NCBI RefSeq assembly: GCF_900107045.1
Contig: NZ_FNON01000008.1
Span: 62,001-126,000, forward strand
Length of the DNA stretch: 64,000 bases
Reading direction: 5' to 3'
DNA from: Amycolatopsis xylanica
Lineage (GTDB): Bacteria > Actinomycetota > Actinomycetes > Mycobacteriales > Pseudonocardiaceae
The translations under genes were made by a program, and so were the position numbers. The number at the start of each line of letters is the position of its first letter. Within the stretch, counting starts at the first letter, position 1. Below are positions 35,879-44,219 of the stretch, piece by piece. The notes under the pieces were generated by a model, which did no database searches, was not told where the DNA came from, and saw only the letters and a list, made by a program, of their open reading frames with translations.

Positions 35879-37387
35879 GTGGAGTGGACCAGCCTGCATT
35901 GTTTCCTGCACTGCACGCCGGAGGTGGCCGACGAGTTCCTGCTCGCCGACGTCGCGCCGCTGCTGGCGGACCAAGCGTGGTTCTTCATCCGCTACGGCGA
36001 AGGCGGGCCGCATCTGCGGATCCGGGTGCGCGACGCCGATCCGGACCTCGCGGACCGGCTGCACGTGCTGGCCTCGAAGCTGCCGGAGCTGAAAGGCTCG
36101 TGGCCGTCCAAGCACGGTGAAGTGCGCGAAATCCCTTATGTGCCAGAGACTTCCCGCTACGGTGGGCCGCTGGCGCTGCCGATCGCCGAAGAGGTGTTCA
36201 CCGAGTCGACCCAGGTCGCGTTGCGCGTGATCGCCGAGACGCCCGTCCGCGCGGACCGGCTGTCGGTCGCGACCACACTCGCCGTGGCGACCGGCCGCGC
36301 GCTGGGCATGGACCGGCTGGAGACCGCGCGCTGGCTGCGGCGGCATTCCCGCAGCTGGCAGCACGCGGCCGGGGTCTCGCTGCTTCCGGCGCCGGTCATC
36401 CACGCCAAGGTCAACGCCGTCTACGCGGGCCAGCGGCAGGCGCTCATCGGCCGGATCGAAGACGCCTACGCACCCGACTGGTCGGACGCGGTGAGCGCGG
36501 CGGACTCGTCGCTGGACCTGGGCGAGGCGCGGACCTGGGTATGGGCGTCACAGCTGCACATGCTGTTCAACCGCATGGGTGTGGTGCCGGACGAGGAACG
36601 CGCGGTCTGCTTGCTGACCGCACGCGCGCTGCTCGACGACGACGAGACGTTCTTCGGCGAGGACGGCCCGGACACGCAGTACCTGGAGCACAGCAAGTTC
36701 CACATCGGCGCCCGTGCCGAGTCCGCGGCGAAGACCATCCCGGTGCCGGAACGCTCGGGCGGCACACCGCTGCCGCATTCGCCGCTGCCTCCGGTGCTCC
36801 TCGGCGAGACGCTGACCAGCCGCGTCTCCACCCGAGGCGCGCTGACTGGGCCGCTCACGGCGAACGATCTGGGCACCCTGCTGTGGAACGCGCACGCGGA
36901 AACGCATCGCACGGGCGGGCACGCGCATCGGCCGTACCCGAGCGCGGGCGCGCTGTACACCGCGCGGCTGCGGCTGTTCGCCATGGCGGTCGATGGCGTC
37001 GAGCCCGGGTGCTACGAGGTCGTGCCCGAGAACCGGGCGTTGCGGCGGGTCGGCAACCTTCCGTCCACTGAGGACTTGTCGGCGTTGTCGGGATATCTCC
37101 TGCGGCCGCCGGACGACCCGTACGCGATCAACGTCGAAGCCGCGCCAGTGATGCTGGGTCTCTATGTCGACCTCGGCGTGCTGCGGCAGCGTTATGGCTT
37201 GCGGGCGTTGCGACTCGGGTTGCTGGAAGCCGGGCATCTCGCGCAGACGCTCCTGCTGGTCGCCGCGGCGCTCGGGCTCGGCGGCACGCCGATCAACGGG
37301 TTCAACGACGATCTCGCGCATGAACTGCTCGGCCTCGACGACCTGACCCAGCCACTGCAATACCTGGTCCCACTGGGCAGGCTGTGA
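35879..37387 (+). CDS. lazF: Glutamate eliminase-azoline dehydrogenase fusion
   Basis: The N-terminal half (about 1-270, WTSLHCFLHCTPEVADEFL and GGPHLRIRVRD) is the LanB C-terminal-type eliminase that removes glutamate to leave dehydroalanine. The C-terminal half (about 290-502, with HAHRPYPSAGALYTARL and LLVAAALGLGGTPINGF) is an FMN-dependent nitroreductase-fold dehydrogenase that oxidises azolines to azoles. This fusion is the signature of lactazole clusters. The GTG start has GAGGAG seven bases upstream, overlapping the lazE stop. A small GGTGGT-CTGC-ACCACC hairpin follows the stop. Confidence 0.93.
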   Translation: MEWTSLHCFLHCTPEVADEFLLADVAPLLADQAWFFIRYGEGGPHLRIRVRDADPDLADRLHVLASKLPELKGSWPSKHGEVREIPYVPETSRYGGPLALPIAEEVFTESTQVALRVIAETPVRADRLSVATTLAVATGRALGMDRLETARWLRRHSRSWQHAAGVSLLPAPVIHAKVNAVYAGQRQALIGRIEDAYAPDWSDAVSAADSSLDLGEARTWVWASQLHMLFNRMGVVPDEERAVCLLTARALLDDDETFFGEDGPDTQYLEHSKFHIGARAESAAKTIPVPERSGGTPLPHSPLPPVLLGETLTSRVSTRGALTGPLTANDLGTLLWNAHAETHRTGGHAHRPYPSAGALYTARLRLFAMAVDGVEPGCYEVVPENRALRRVGNLPSTEDLSALSGYLLRPPDDPYAINVEAAPVMLGLYVDLGVLRQRYGLRALRLGLLEAGHLAQTLLLVAAALGLGGTPINGFNDDLAHELLGLDDLTQPLQYLVPLGRL

Positions 37388-37467
37388 TTTGCCGTTGAGC
37401 GGGAAGGGGTGGTCTGCACCACCTCCGGCCTCCTACCGTGGTGCACGAGCCACAACGAGGAGGCACC

Positions 37468-39690
37468 GTGTCGAAGCTCGGCCGACTGCTGCTCGCCGGT
37501 GTCACCGGCCTGGTCACCTTCGCGTCACCGGCGTCGGCGGGCGGGCAAACCACGCTGTACGCGGCGCCGTCCGGGTCCGGCACGGCCTGCACCCAAGCCG
37601 CGCCCTGCGATCTCGAAGGCGCGCGGGCGCGGGCTTCCGCGCTGACCGACGGGCAAAGCGGCGACATCGTCGTCTACCTGCGTGGTGGGACGTATCGCCT
37701 GACGAAGCCGTTGAAGCTCGGGCCTGGCGATTCCGGGCGCAACGGATTCACCGTGGCGTACCGGGCTTTCCCTGGTGAGACACCGGTGTTGAGCGGCGCG
37801 CAGCGGGTCACCGGCTTCACGCTGCACGACGCGGCCAAGAACATCTACAAGGCGTCCGTGCCCGCGGGTACCGACACGCGGCAGCTGTTCGTCAACGGGA
37901 AGCGGGCCGAACGCGCGCGGACCGCGCTGGACGCGACGAAGTTCACCACGACCTCGACCGGGTTCACCACCACGGATCCGGCGTTCGCCAAGTTCACGAA
38001 CCAGTCGGACGTGGAGATCGCGCAGGACAACAAGTGGAAGCACATGCGCTGCCCGCTCGCGTCGATCACGGCTTCGGGCGGCGGTTCGGCGTTGAAGGTG
38101 CAGCCCGCGTGCTGGGACAACAACAACACGCACGTGATCAACCGGCAGTTCCCGTTCAACGGCAACGGCTTGCCCAAGCTCGACGGCGTGACCTGGGTCG
38201 AGAACGCCTATCAGCTGCTGACGAAACCCGGTCAGTGGTACCTCGACCGCGGCGCGGCGGCGCTGTACTACATCCCGCGCGCGGGTGAGCAGATGACGAC
38301 CGCCGAGGTCGAACTGCCGACGCTGGAGAACCTGCTCTCGCTGACCGGGACACCCGGCCATCTCGCGCCGGTGGACGACTCCGACGCCCGGGCCGTCTAC
38401 AAAGGATCGTGGTCGGCGTCGTCCGGCCGCGCGCTCGGCGACTTCGGCGACGGCGTGCACGTCACCAAGTCGAAGGGTGCTTCGGTGACGTTCACGTTCA
38501 CCGGCACCGGGCTCGACGTGCTGGCCGAGACGAACACCGACCAGGGCACGTTCGACGCCACGGTCGACGGGAAAGCTTCCAGCGGCACGGAAAAGGGCAG
38601 CACCCGGCTGGCTCAGCAAGTGGTGTTCTCGGTGAAGGGGCTCGCGAAGGGCGCGCACACGGTCACGTTGACCAGCACGAGCACGGCGAACTTCCTGGTC
38701 GACGCGTTCGTGGTGACCCCGGACGTGGTCGCGCCGGTGCACGACGTCACGGTCAGCGGTCTCACGTTCACCGGGACCACGTGGCTGCTGCCTTCGGCGG
38801 ATGGCTATGTCGACAACCAGGCCGGTATCCAATGGTCGGCCAAGGCCCCGCACGATCCACTCAAGACGGCCGCCGCCGTCGAAGTCCACAGAGGACAGCG
38901 GGTTTCGTTCAGCGGCAACACGTTCACGCATCTCGGCGGCGCCGGGCTCGCGTACGCCGACGGCACGCAGAACTCGGCGATCGACCACAACACGTTCAGC
39001 GACCTCTCGGGTTCGGGTATCGCCGTCGGCGAGGTCGACGACTACTACCTCGCCGACACCGCACGGATGACGTTGTCGGACACCATTTCCGACAACATCG
39101 TCGACACACCCGGCCAGGATTACCGGGACGCGGTCGGCATCTGGGTCGGGCACAGCAAGCTGGCCACGGTGACGCACAACGAGGTCCGGCACGCGCCGTA
39201 CTCCGGGATCTCGCTCGGCTGGGGCTGGGGCTACGCGTCGGCCTGCGACCTGCAAGCCAAGCAGGGGCTGCCGACGTGCCGACGCGGGACCATCTACTCA
39301 GGACAGAACAAGATCCTCGGCAACCGCGTCAACGACGTGATGCGCGTGCTGCACGACGGCGGCGCGATCTACACGCTCGGCGGGCAGACCGGCTCCGAGT
39401 TCGCGGGCAACTACCTGAGCCTGGCGCCGAATAACAACAACATGGTCTACCACGACGAGGGCAGCGCCTACTGGAACACGCACGACAACGTGATCAGCAA
39501 CGGCACCGGCCGCTGGGTCGGCATGTGGACCCCGACCATCCACGACATCACGATCCACGACAACTACACCGACAACGCCGAAGTGAAGAACAAGGGCACC
39601 AAGGTGACGATCACCGCCACCACCGTGGTCACCGGCGGCAACTGGCCCGCGGCCGCGAAGGCGATCATGGCGGCCGCCGGGCCTCGGTAG
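37468..39690 (+). CDS. Secreted right-handed beta-helix protein, probably polysaccharide-active
   Basis: A Sec signal peptide (about 1-25, ending ASAGG) precedes a parallel beta-helix. The helix begins TLYAAPSGSGTACTQAAPCDLEGARARA, the usual cap of pectate-lyase-like enzymes. A carbohydrate-binding-like insert lies at about 300-415, and the helix repeats resume with FSGNTFTHLGGAGLAY and MRVLHDGGAIYTLGG. Such proteins include lyases and glycosidases; the exact activity is not readable. GAGGAGG precedes the GTG by five bases. It begins 80 bases after the thiopeptide operon but is not a maturation gene of that family. Confidence 0.8.
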   Translation: MSKLGRLLLAGVTGLVTFASPASAGGQTTLYAAPSGSGTACTQAAPCDLEGARARASALTDGQSGDIVVYLRGGTYRLTKPLKLGPGDSGRNGFTVAYRAFPGETPVLSGAQRVTGFTLHDAAKNIYKASVPAGTDTRQLFVNGKRAERARTALDATKFTTTSTGFTTTDPAFAKFTNQSDVEIAQDNKWKHMRCPLASITASGGGSALKVQPACWDNNNTHVINRQFPFNGNGLPKLDGVTWVENAYQLLTKPGQWYLDRGAAALYYIPRAGEQMTTAEVELPTLENLLSLTGTPGHLAPVDDSDARAVYKGSWSASSGRALGDFGDGVHVTKSKGASVTFTFTGTGLDVLAETNTDQGTFDATVDGKASSGTEKGSTRLAQQVVFSVKGLAKGAHTVTLTSTSTANFLVDAFVVTPDVVAPVHDVTVSGLTFTGTTWLLPSADGYVDNQAGIQWSAKAPHDPLKTAAAVEVHRGQRVSFSGNTFTHLGGAGLAYADGTQNSAIDHNTFSDLSGSGIAVGEVDDYYLADTARMTLSDTISDNIVDTPGQDYRDAVGIWVGHSKLATVTHNEVRHAPYSGISLGWGWGYASACDLQAKQGLPTCRRGTIYSGQNKILGNRVNDVMRVLHDGGAIYTLGGQTGSEFAGNYLSLAPNNNNMVYHDEGSAYWNTHDNVISNGTGRWVGMWTPTIHDITIHDNYTDNAEVKNKGTKVTITATTVVTGGNWPAAAKAIMAAAGPR

Positions 39691-39714
39691 CCGTTTTCCC
39701 GCACACTTGAGTCC

Positions 39715-40554
39715 ATGGGAATCCTGGACGGCAAAGCGATCGTGGTCACCGGAGCCGGCCGAGGCCTCGGCAGGGCGTACGCCGAGCACGCCGCGGCCGC
39801 GGGCGCCGCGGTGGTGGTCAACGACGTACACGGCGCCGAAGAGGTCGCCTCGGGGATCCGCGAAACGGGCGGCCGCGCGCTCGCCAGCCCGCGCTCGGTG
39901 GCCGACCCCGGGCAGGCGGCCGCGGTCATCGACGACTGCGTCCGCGAGTTCGGCGCACTCGACGGCCTGGTCAACAACGCCGCGGTCAGCTACCACGCCG
40001 CGCCATGGGAAGACGACGACCCCGCCAGGACCCGCGCGCTGGTCGAGGTCAACATCCTCGGCACGTTCTACTGCGGCACGGCCGCCGCCAAGGTCATGCA
40101 CGCGCAAGGCCGCGGCGCGATCGTCAACGCCGGGTCCGGCTCGATGCTCGGCCAGGGCCGCGCGGCGGCCTACTCGGCGTCGAAAGGCGCGGTCGCGTCG
40201 ATGACCTTCTCGTGGGCGGCGGACCTGGCTCCCCACGGCGTCCGCGTCAACGGCATCTGCCCGCGCGCCTGGACCCCGATGATGGAGGCCGACCCGAACG
40301 CGGCACTGCGCAGCAACCGCGACGAGACCCCGGACCGGATGGCCCCGCTGGTGACGTACCTGCTCAGCGACCTCGCAGCGGGCGTCAACGGGCAGCTGGT
40401 CCGCTTCGCGGGCGACAAGCTCCACATCGTCCGCCACGCGGGCATCAAGGAACCCGTCCTCTCCCACGAAACCTGGACCGTCGACACCATCGCCGCCGCC
40501 TTCGACAAAGACCTGACCCCGGAGATCAGGTCCGCCAAGAACTGGGCGGTCTGA
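39715..40554 (+). CDS. Short-chain dehydrogenase/reductase
   Basis: This classical SDR of 279 residues has TGAGRGLG (NAD(P) loop, about 13-20), NNAA (about 86) and catalytic Ser, Tyr and Lys in NAGSGSMLGQGRAAAYSASKG. Asp in VVNDVH after strand two favours NAD over NADP. The C-terminus is extended by about 30 residues with an HIVRHAGIKEPVL segment. That tail occurs in SDRs acting on acyl or steroid substrates, but the substrate is not determinable. It starts 25 bases after the beta-helix gene and ends inside a strong terminator. Confidence 0.88.
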   Translation: MGILDGKAIVVTGAGRGLGRAYAEHAAAAGAAVVVNDVHGAEEVASGIRETGGRALASPRSVADPGQAAAVIDDCVREFGALDGLVNNAAVSYHAAPWEDDDPARTRALVEVNILGTFYCGTAAAKVMHAQGRGAIVNAGSGSMLGQGRAAAYSASKGAVASMTFSWAADLAPHGVRVNGICPRAWTPMMEADPNAALRSNRDETPDRMAPLVTYLLSDLAAGVNGQLVRFAGDKLHIVRHAGIKEPVLSHETWTVDTIAAAFDKDLTPEIRSAKNWAV

Positions 40555-40622
40555 GAACGGGATAAAGCGGGCTTTATATCGGGACGCTCTTCCCCGATAT
40601 AAAGCCCGCTTTATCCCGTTCT
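40554..40622. terminator. Perfect 30-bp hairpin after the SDR gene
   Basis: Exact 30-base complementary arms containing GGGATAAAGCGGGCTTTAT surround a 9-base loop, starting on the last base of the SDR stop. It is long for an intrinsic terminator and has no clear T-run. A related hairpin lies about 840 bases downstream, so it belongs to a repeat family. Confidence 0.7.
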
Positions 40623-40806
40623 GACGTGAACCCACGTGCGTGTCCATGCGCTTACTTACCGTGGCCGTTTTCACGGCATGCAACCTGCGCCTAACCCCCT
40701 GAAGTGCTGATCTGTGCCGCTTGTCACCCGGGCGTGACTTTGGCGTTGCCGTTTCGTAATACTCGGCTCGCCCCGAGAATCCCCCGACCGAATAAGTGAG
40801 CAGAAA

Positions 40807-41457
40807 ATGGCAGGCCGACATAGCAAGAAGCCCGCGGCATGGAAGTTGCCGACCGGACTCGCGACTTCCGTGACGGCAGGGCTCGCTCTGACGTTCTGGC
40901 TCACCAGCGGCCCAGGCGGCGAGGCCGTCGCCAACGGCGGTGCGAACATGGCGTTGCAGGCCCCGCTGCACACCACCGTTCCCACTACGTCGTCCTCGGT
41001 TCCGTCGTCGTCGGCCACCCCGACCCCGACTTCGACCCCGTCGCCGACCAGTGAGCAGCCCAAGACGAGCGCACCGGTCAAGAAGGCTCCCCCGGCCAAG
41101 GAGTGCTCGACCAGCCTGAGCGGCACGAAGCCGTACGTCGCGCAGGTCGGCAACCACGTCAAGGCCAAGTTCGGCATCGACGAGGTCGGCGGTGTCGCGA
41201 GCCGCGCCAACGCGAGCGACCACCCGGCCGGTCTCGCGCTCGACTTCATGGTCGACACCGCGACCGGCAACCAGGTGGCCGACTACGTGCTGGCGAACCA
41301 GAAGGACTTCGGCGTCAGCTACGTCATCTGGCGTCAGCGCTACAACGACGGCAGCGGCTGGGACGCCATGGAGGACCGCGGCGGCGCGACCGCCAACCAC
41401 ATGGACCACGTCCACGTGTCCTTCAAGTCCGGCGCCAAGGTCAACGTCACCTGCTAG
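40807..41457 (+). CDS. Membrane-anchored or secreted M15/VanY-like domain protein
   Basis: A short basic N-terminus and one hydrophobic segment (about 15-35) are followed by a Ser/Thr/Pro-rich linker (about 55-95). The C-terminal domain has SDHPAGLALDF and NHMDHVHVSF, the metal-binding histidines of the ARB_07466/VanY-like peptidase fold. It probably acts on peptidoglycan at the cell surface. Two cysteines (ECSTS and the terminal TC) may pair. The gene is bracketed by two hairpins of one repeat family. Peptidase activity is inferred from the conserved Asp and His pattern. Confidence 0.75.
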   Translation: MAGRHSKKPAAWKLPTGLATSVTAGLALTFWLTSGPGGEAVANGGANMALQAPLHTTVPTTSSSVPSSSATPTPTSTPSPTSEQPKTSAPVKKAPPAKECSTSLSGTKPYVAQVGNHVKAKFGIDEVGGVASRANASDHPAGLALDFMVDTATGNQVADYVLANQKDFGVSYVIWRQRYNDGSGWDAMEDRGGATANHMDHVHVSFKSGAKVNVTC

Positions 41458-41459
41458 AA

Positions 41460-41510
41460 CGCGATAAAGCGGGCTTTATCCCGGTGTGGCATAAAGCCCG
41501 CTTTATCCCG
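41460..41510. terminator. 20-bp hairpin between convergent genes
   Basis: Arms containing GATAAAGCGGGCTTTAT pair with one mismatch around an 11-base loop. The element lies between the stops of the M15-like gene and the convergent serine protease. It shares its core sequence with the hairpin at 40554. Confidence 0.75.
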
Positions 41511-41513
41511 GTC

Positions 41514-43448
41514 CTAGGACACGACCAGCGCGTAGTCGGCGTCCGTGGCCGCGGTTTCCTTGTGCGCGTCCACGTTGACCTGGGTCGCGAGGACCTCGAC
41601 GGTCCACGTGCCCGGCGCCGCGCTCGCGAGCAGGACGTTCTCGACGGTGTCGACCGTGTTCGGCACACCTCCCGAAGTCGAGAAGTTGCCCGCGCGCAAG
41701 CCGTTGTTGCCGTAGTACACGGTGCCGTCCGGCGCGGTGACCTTCAGGCTCAGGTCGTTCACGCGCGCGACCGAAGCGGTCGGCGAGCCGGCCGGGTCCG
41801 TGTAGGCCAGCGTCGCCTTGAACGGCTTGGCCGCGCTGACGTTCACCGTGTACTTCTTCGACTGGCCGGTGCTCAGCAGGTCGGTCTCGTCGACCAGCAC
41901 CGGCAGCTTCCAGCCGTTCGCCTTGGCCGCCTCGTGCAGCGTGCGCAGGTTCGCGGTGCCCCAGCCCTGATGCGTGCGAGTCATGTCACTTGTGGTGCCA
42001 GTGAACGGGAACTGCTCGGCGCCGTTGATGAGCAACGCTTTCGCCGTCGCCGCGTGCGGACGGCTCGCGAAGACGTCACGGGCCTTGCCGGGGCCGCCGT
42101 CGAAGACGCCGTCCGCCCACATCTGGAACAGCAGGCCCGCGTTGCCGCAGGTGATCGGCGTCGCGCCGCTCGTGCCGCCGAACGAGGTCGTGTACGAGGT
42201 GTTGCTCGACGACGAGGTCGTGTCGATGCGGTCGTAGTAGTTGGACAGCTCCGGCTTGATGCGGCCGTCGGCCGCCGGGCCGATGCTGGCGCCGCCGTTC
42301 CACTTGTCGTCGGCGCGGCTCAGCGTGTTGTAGTGGTACTGCCCGCCGACCGAGAGCACGTTCTTCGCCCACGCCTGCGGACGCGACTGCGTCGACCCGG
42401 CGTTGCTCTGCGACTGGCAGATCAGCAGGTCGTGATCGAAGACGATCCGGTCCATCTCGGCCGACACCGAGGTGTACGCCGTGGTCAGGCCGCCGCCCCA
42501 GCTGTTGCTCTGGAACACCGCGCGGTACGGACCGGCCGGGTCGACGAGCTGTTTCGTGTGGCCGTAGCGGTCGGACTTGTTGTTGGTGGCGAAGATGCCC
42601 TGGCCTTCCGGCAGCAGGCCGCGGTGCGGCGCGCTCACGCCGGACGCGAAGATCTCGCCATAGGTCGAGGTGCCGTGGCCGGTGTCGGTCGAGTTCGAGC
42701 CGTGCAGCAGCACCGGCTTGGCCTGGAACTCCTGGTGCGTCGCGCGGACGCCGCCGTCCATCACCTCGCCGCGCACACCTTGGCCGCGATAGCCGGCGAT
42801 GGTCTCCAGATAGTTGGCGCCGCCCGCTTCGCGAGCGTTCGCCATGTCGGTCTCAGGATCGGACACCGCGCCGACCGCGAGAACCTCCGGCGACTGGGCG
42901 ATCGTCGAAGCCTGACCGTAGCCGAGCAGCGCGACGATGTGCTGGCCGCTCTCCGAAATCGCCTCGACGTGCCCGCCGAGACGCAGGATCTGCTCGGCGA
43001 TCGCGCGCTGGTCGGCCGTGTCCGTCTCGACCAGCGTGACGAGGTAACGACCGGTCGACGCCATCGACAGCTCGAGCTTGTCCGACGCCCGGTATTCGCC
43101 GATCCAACGCACGAAATCCAATTCCGAGGCGGATTTCCGCGCTTTTTCACTCATACGCACGACGTAAGCGAAATCGGGAATGTAAGAACCGATTCGCACG
43201 CCGAGTCCGCGCAATTTCTGGCGTTGTGCGTCGGTGAGGCTGTCGCGGACCTGCAGCAGGTAGGCGCCGCGCCAGCCAGCCGTGATCGCGGCCGACCGCT
43301 GCGCGAGCGGGTCGAATGTCCGCCCGGCCAAGTGAATCAACCGGGTTTCGCCGGGAGCCGCGGCCACCGCGGCCGCGGGCACTGCGCTGGTGAGCAGGAT
43401 TACGCCCAGCATGGGCGCCAGTAAGCGGGCAGACCTCGGCCGTGGCAT
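41514..43448 (-). CDS. Secreted S8 subtilisin-family serine protease
   Basis: A signal peptide (about 1-31) and an N-terminal propeptide-like region (to about 200) precede the subtilase domain. The catalytic triad is Asp231 (VMDGG), His258 (DTGHGT) and Ser427 (GGTSGATP), with oxyanion Asn349. A C-terminal beta-sandwich (about 495-644, P/proprotein-type fold) closes the protein. The ATG has GGAGG seven bases upstream. It converges on the M15-like gene. Substrate is unknown; extracellular nutrition or maturation roles are possible. Confidence 0.9.
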   Translation of the reverse strand: MPRPRSARLLAPMLGVILLTSAVPAAAVAAAPGETRLIHLAGRTFDPLAQRSAAITAGWRGAYLLQVRDSLTDAQRQKLRGLGVRIGSYIPDFAYVVRMSEKARKSASELDFVRWIGEYRASDKLELSMASTGRYLVTLVETDTADQRAIAEQILRLGGHVEAISESGQHIVALLGYGQASTIAQSPEVLAVGAVSDPETDMANAREAGGANYLETIAGYRGQGVRGEVMDGGVRATHQEFQAKPVLLHGSNSTDTGHGTSTYGEIFASGVSAPHRGLLPEGQGIFATNNKSDRYGHTKQLVDPAGPYRAVFQSNSWGGGLTTAYTSVSAEMDRIVFDHDLLICQSQSNAGSTQSRPQAWAKNVLSVGGQYHYNTLSRADDKWNGGASIGPAADGRIKPELSNYYDRIDTTSSSSNTSYTTSFGGTSGATPITCGNAGLLFQMWADGVFDGGPGKARDVFASRPHAATAKALLINGAEQFPFTGTTSDMTRTHQGWGTANLRTLHEAAKANGWKLPVLVDETDLLSTGQSKKYTVNVSAAKPFKATLAYTDPAGSPTASVARVNDLSLKVTAPDGTVYYGNNGLRAGNFSTSGGVPNTVDTVENVLLASAAPGTWTVEVLATQVNVDAHKETAATDADYALVVS

Positions 43449-43628
43449 GAATTACCTCCGGGGATCAGCGGGGACGCGGATCAGACATTACCGGCGAATT
43501 GCCAGTTGATCAGCCACCGAACGGCCCAGGAGGTGATTATCCAACCGGGGGAAATGGCGTAGTAACTGTTAACGGGGACGGCAGAATTGCCGTACTGGCC
43601 ACTGATCGGGACCGGAAGGATCCGTGCG

Positions 43629-44219
43629 ATGATTCGCGTCGCCCTCGTGCTGCTGACCCTCACCGCGCTCACCGCTTGCGGTCCGGGCACCCCGCCCCCG
43701 CCTCCCGCCTACAAACTGACCGGCGACGCCTGTTCCGCGACCGACACCGCGGAACTGGCGGCCCTCACCGGCGACACCTCGGCCAAGGGCGAGGCGGAGA
43801 AGCTGAAGCCCGGCTACACCGGCGGCGCTTGCAAATGGACCTTCGATGGCGGCAAGGGTTACGTCATGCTCAACACCTTCATCGCGATCCACCCGACCGA
43901 CGAAGCGTCGAAGAAGATGCACGACGATTTCCGGGTTTCCGACGCGAAAGCCGACGCGTCGAGCGACGACAAGACCGTGACCGACGTGAAGGATCTGGGC
44001 ACGACCGCCTACCTGTACCGCGAGCACGACGACAAGACCCCGTGGAAACCGGCCGACCAGTGGCTGTACAAGTTCGGCGTCCAGCACGGGACGCTGACGC
44101 TGACGGTCCTCGCCAACGGCTACGCGCGCGAAGCCGATGGCTGGCCGTCGAAAGAGCAGGACCTTCAGGACAAGGTCAAGGCGATCGCATCGGGGATCAT
44201 GAAGAAGCTGGCTGGCTGA
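43629..44219 (+). CDS. DUF3558-like lipoprotein
   Basis: A lipobox LTAC (Cys17) ends the signal peptide, so this small protein is attached to the outer face of the membrane. The Pro-rich PPPPPAY spacer leads to a domain with DACSATDTAELAALTG and GGACKWTFDGG. The two conserved cysteines are those of DUF3558-type actinobacterial lipoproteins of unknown function. GGAAGGA precedes the ATG by 8 bases. The gene is divergent from the protease and overlaps the convergent acyltransferase by 23 bases. Confidence 0.75.
   Translation: MIRVALVLLTLTALTACGPGTPPPPPAYKLTGDACSATDTAELAALTGDTSAKGEAEKLKPGYTGGACKWTFDGGKGYVMLNTFIAIHPTDEASKKMHDDFRVSDAKADASSDDKTVTDVKDLGTTAYLYREHDDKTPWKPADQWLYKFGVQHGTLTLTVLANGYAREADGWPSKEQDLQDKVKAIASGIMKKLAG

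Noticed and set aside
37468..40554. Beta-helix and SDR genes as part of the thiopeptide cluster
   Set aside because: They follow closely, but the six lactazole functions are complete without them and neither is known from that pathway.
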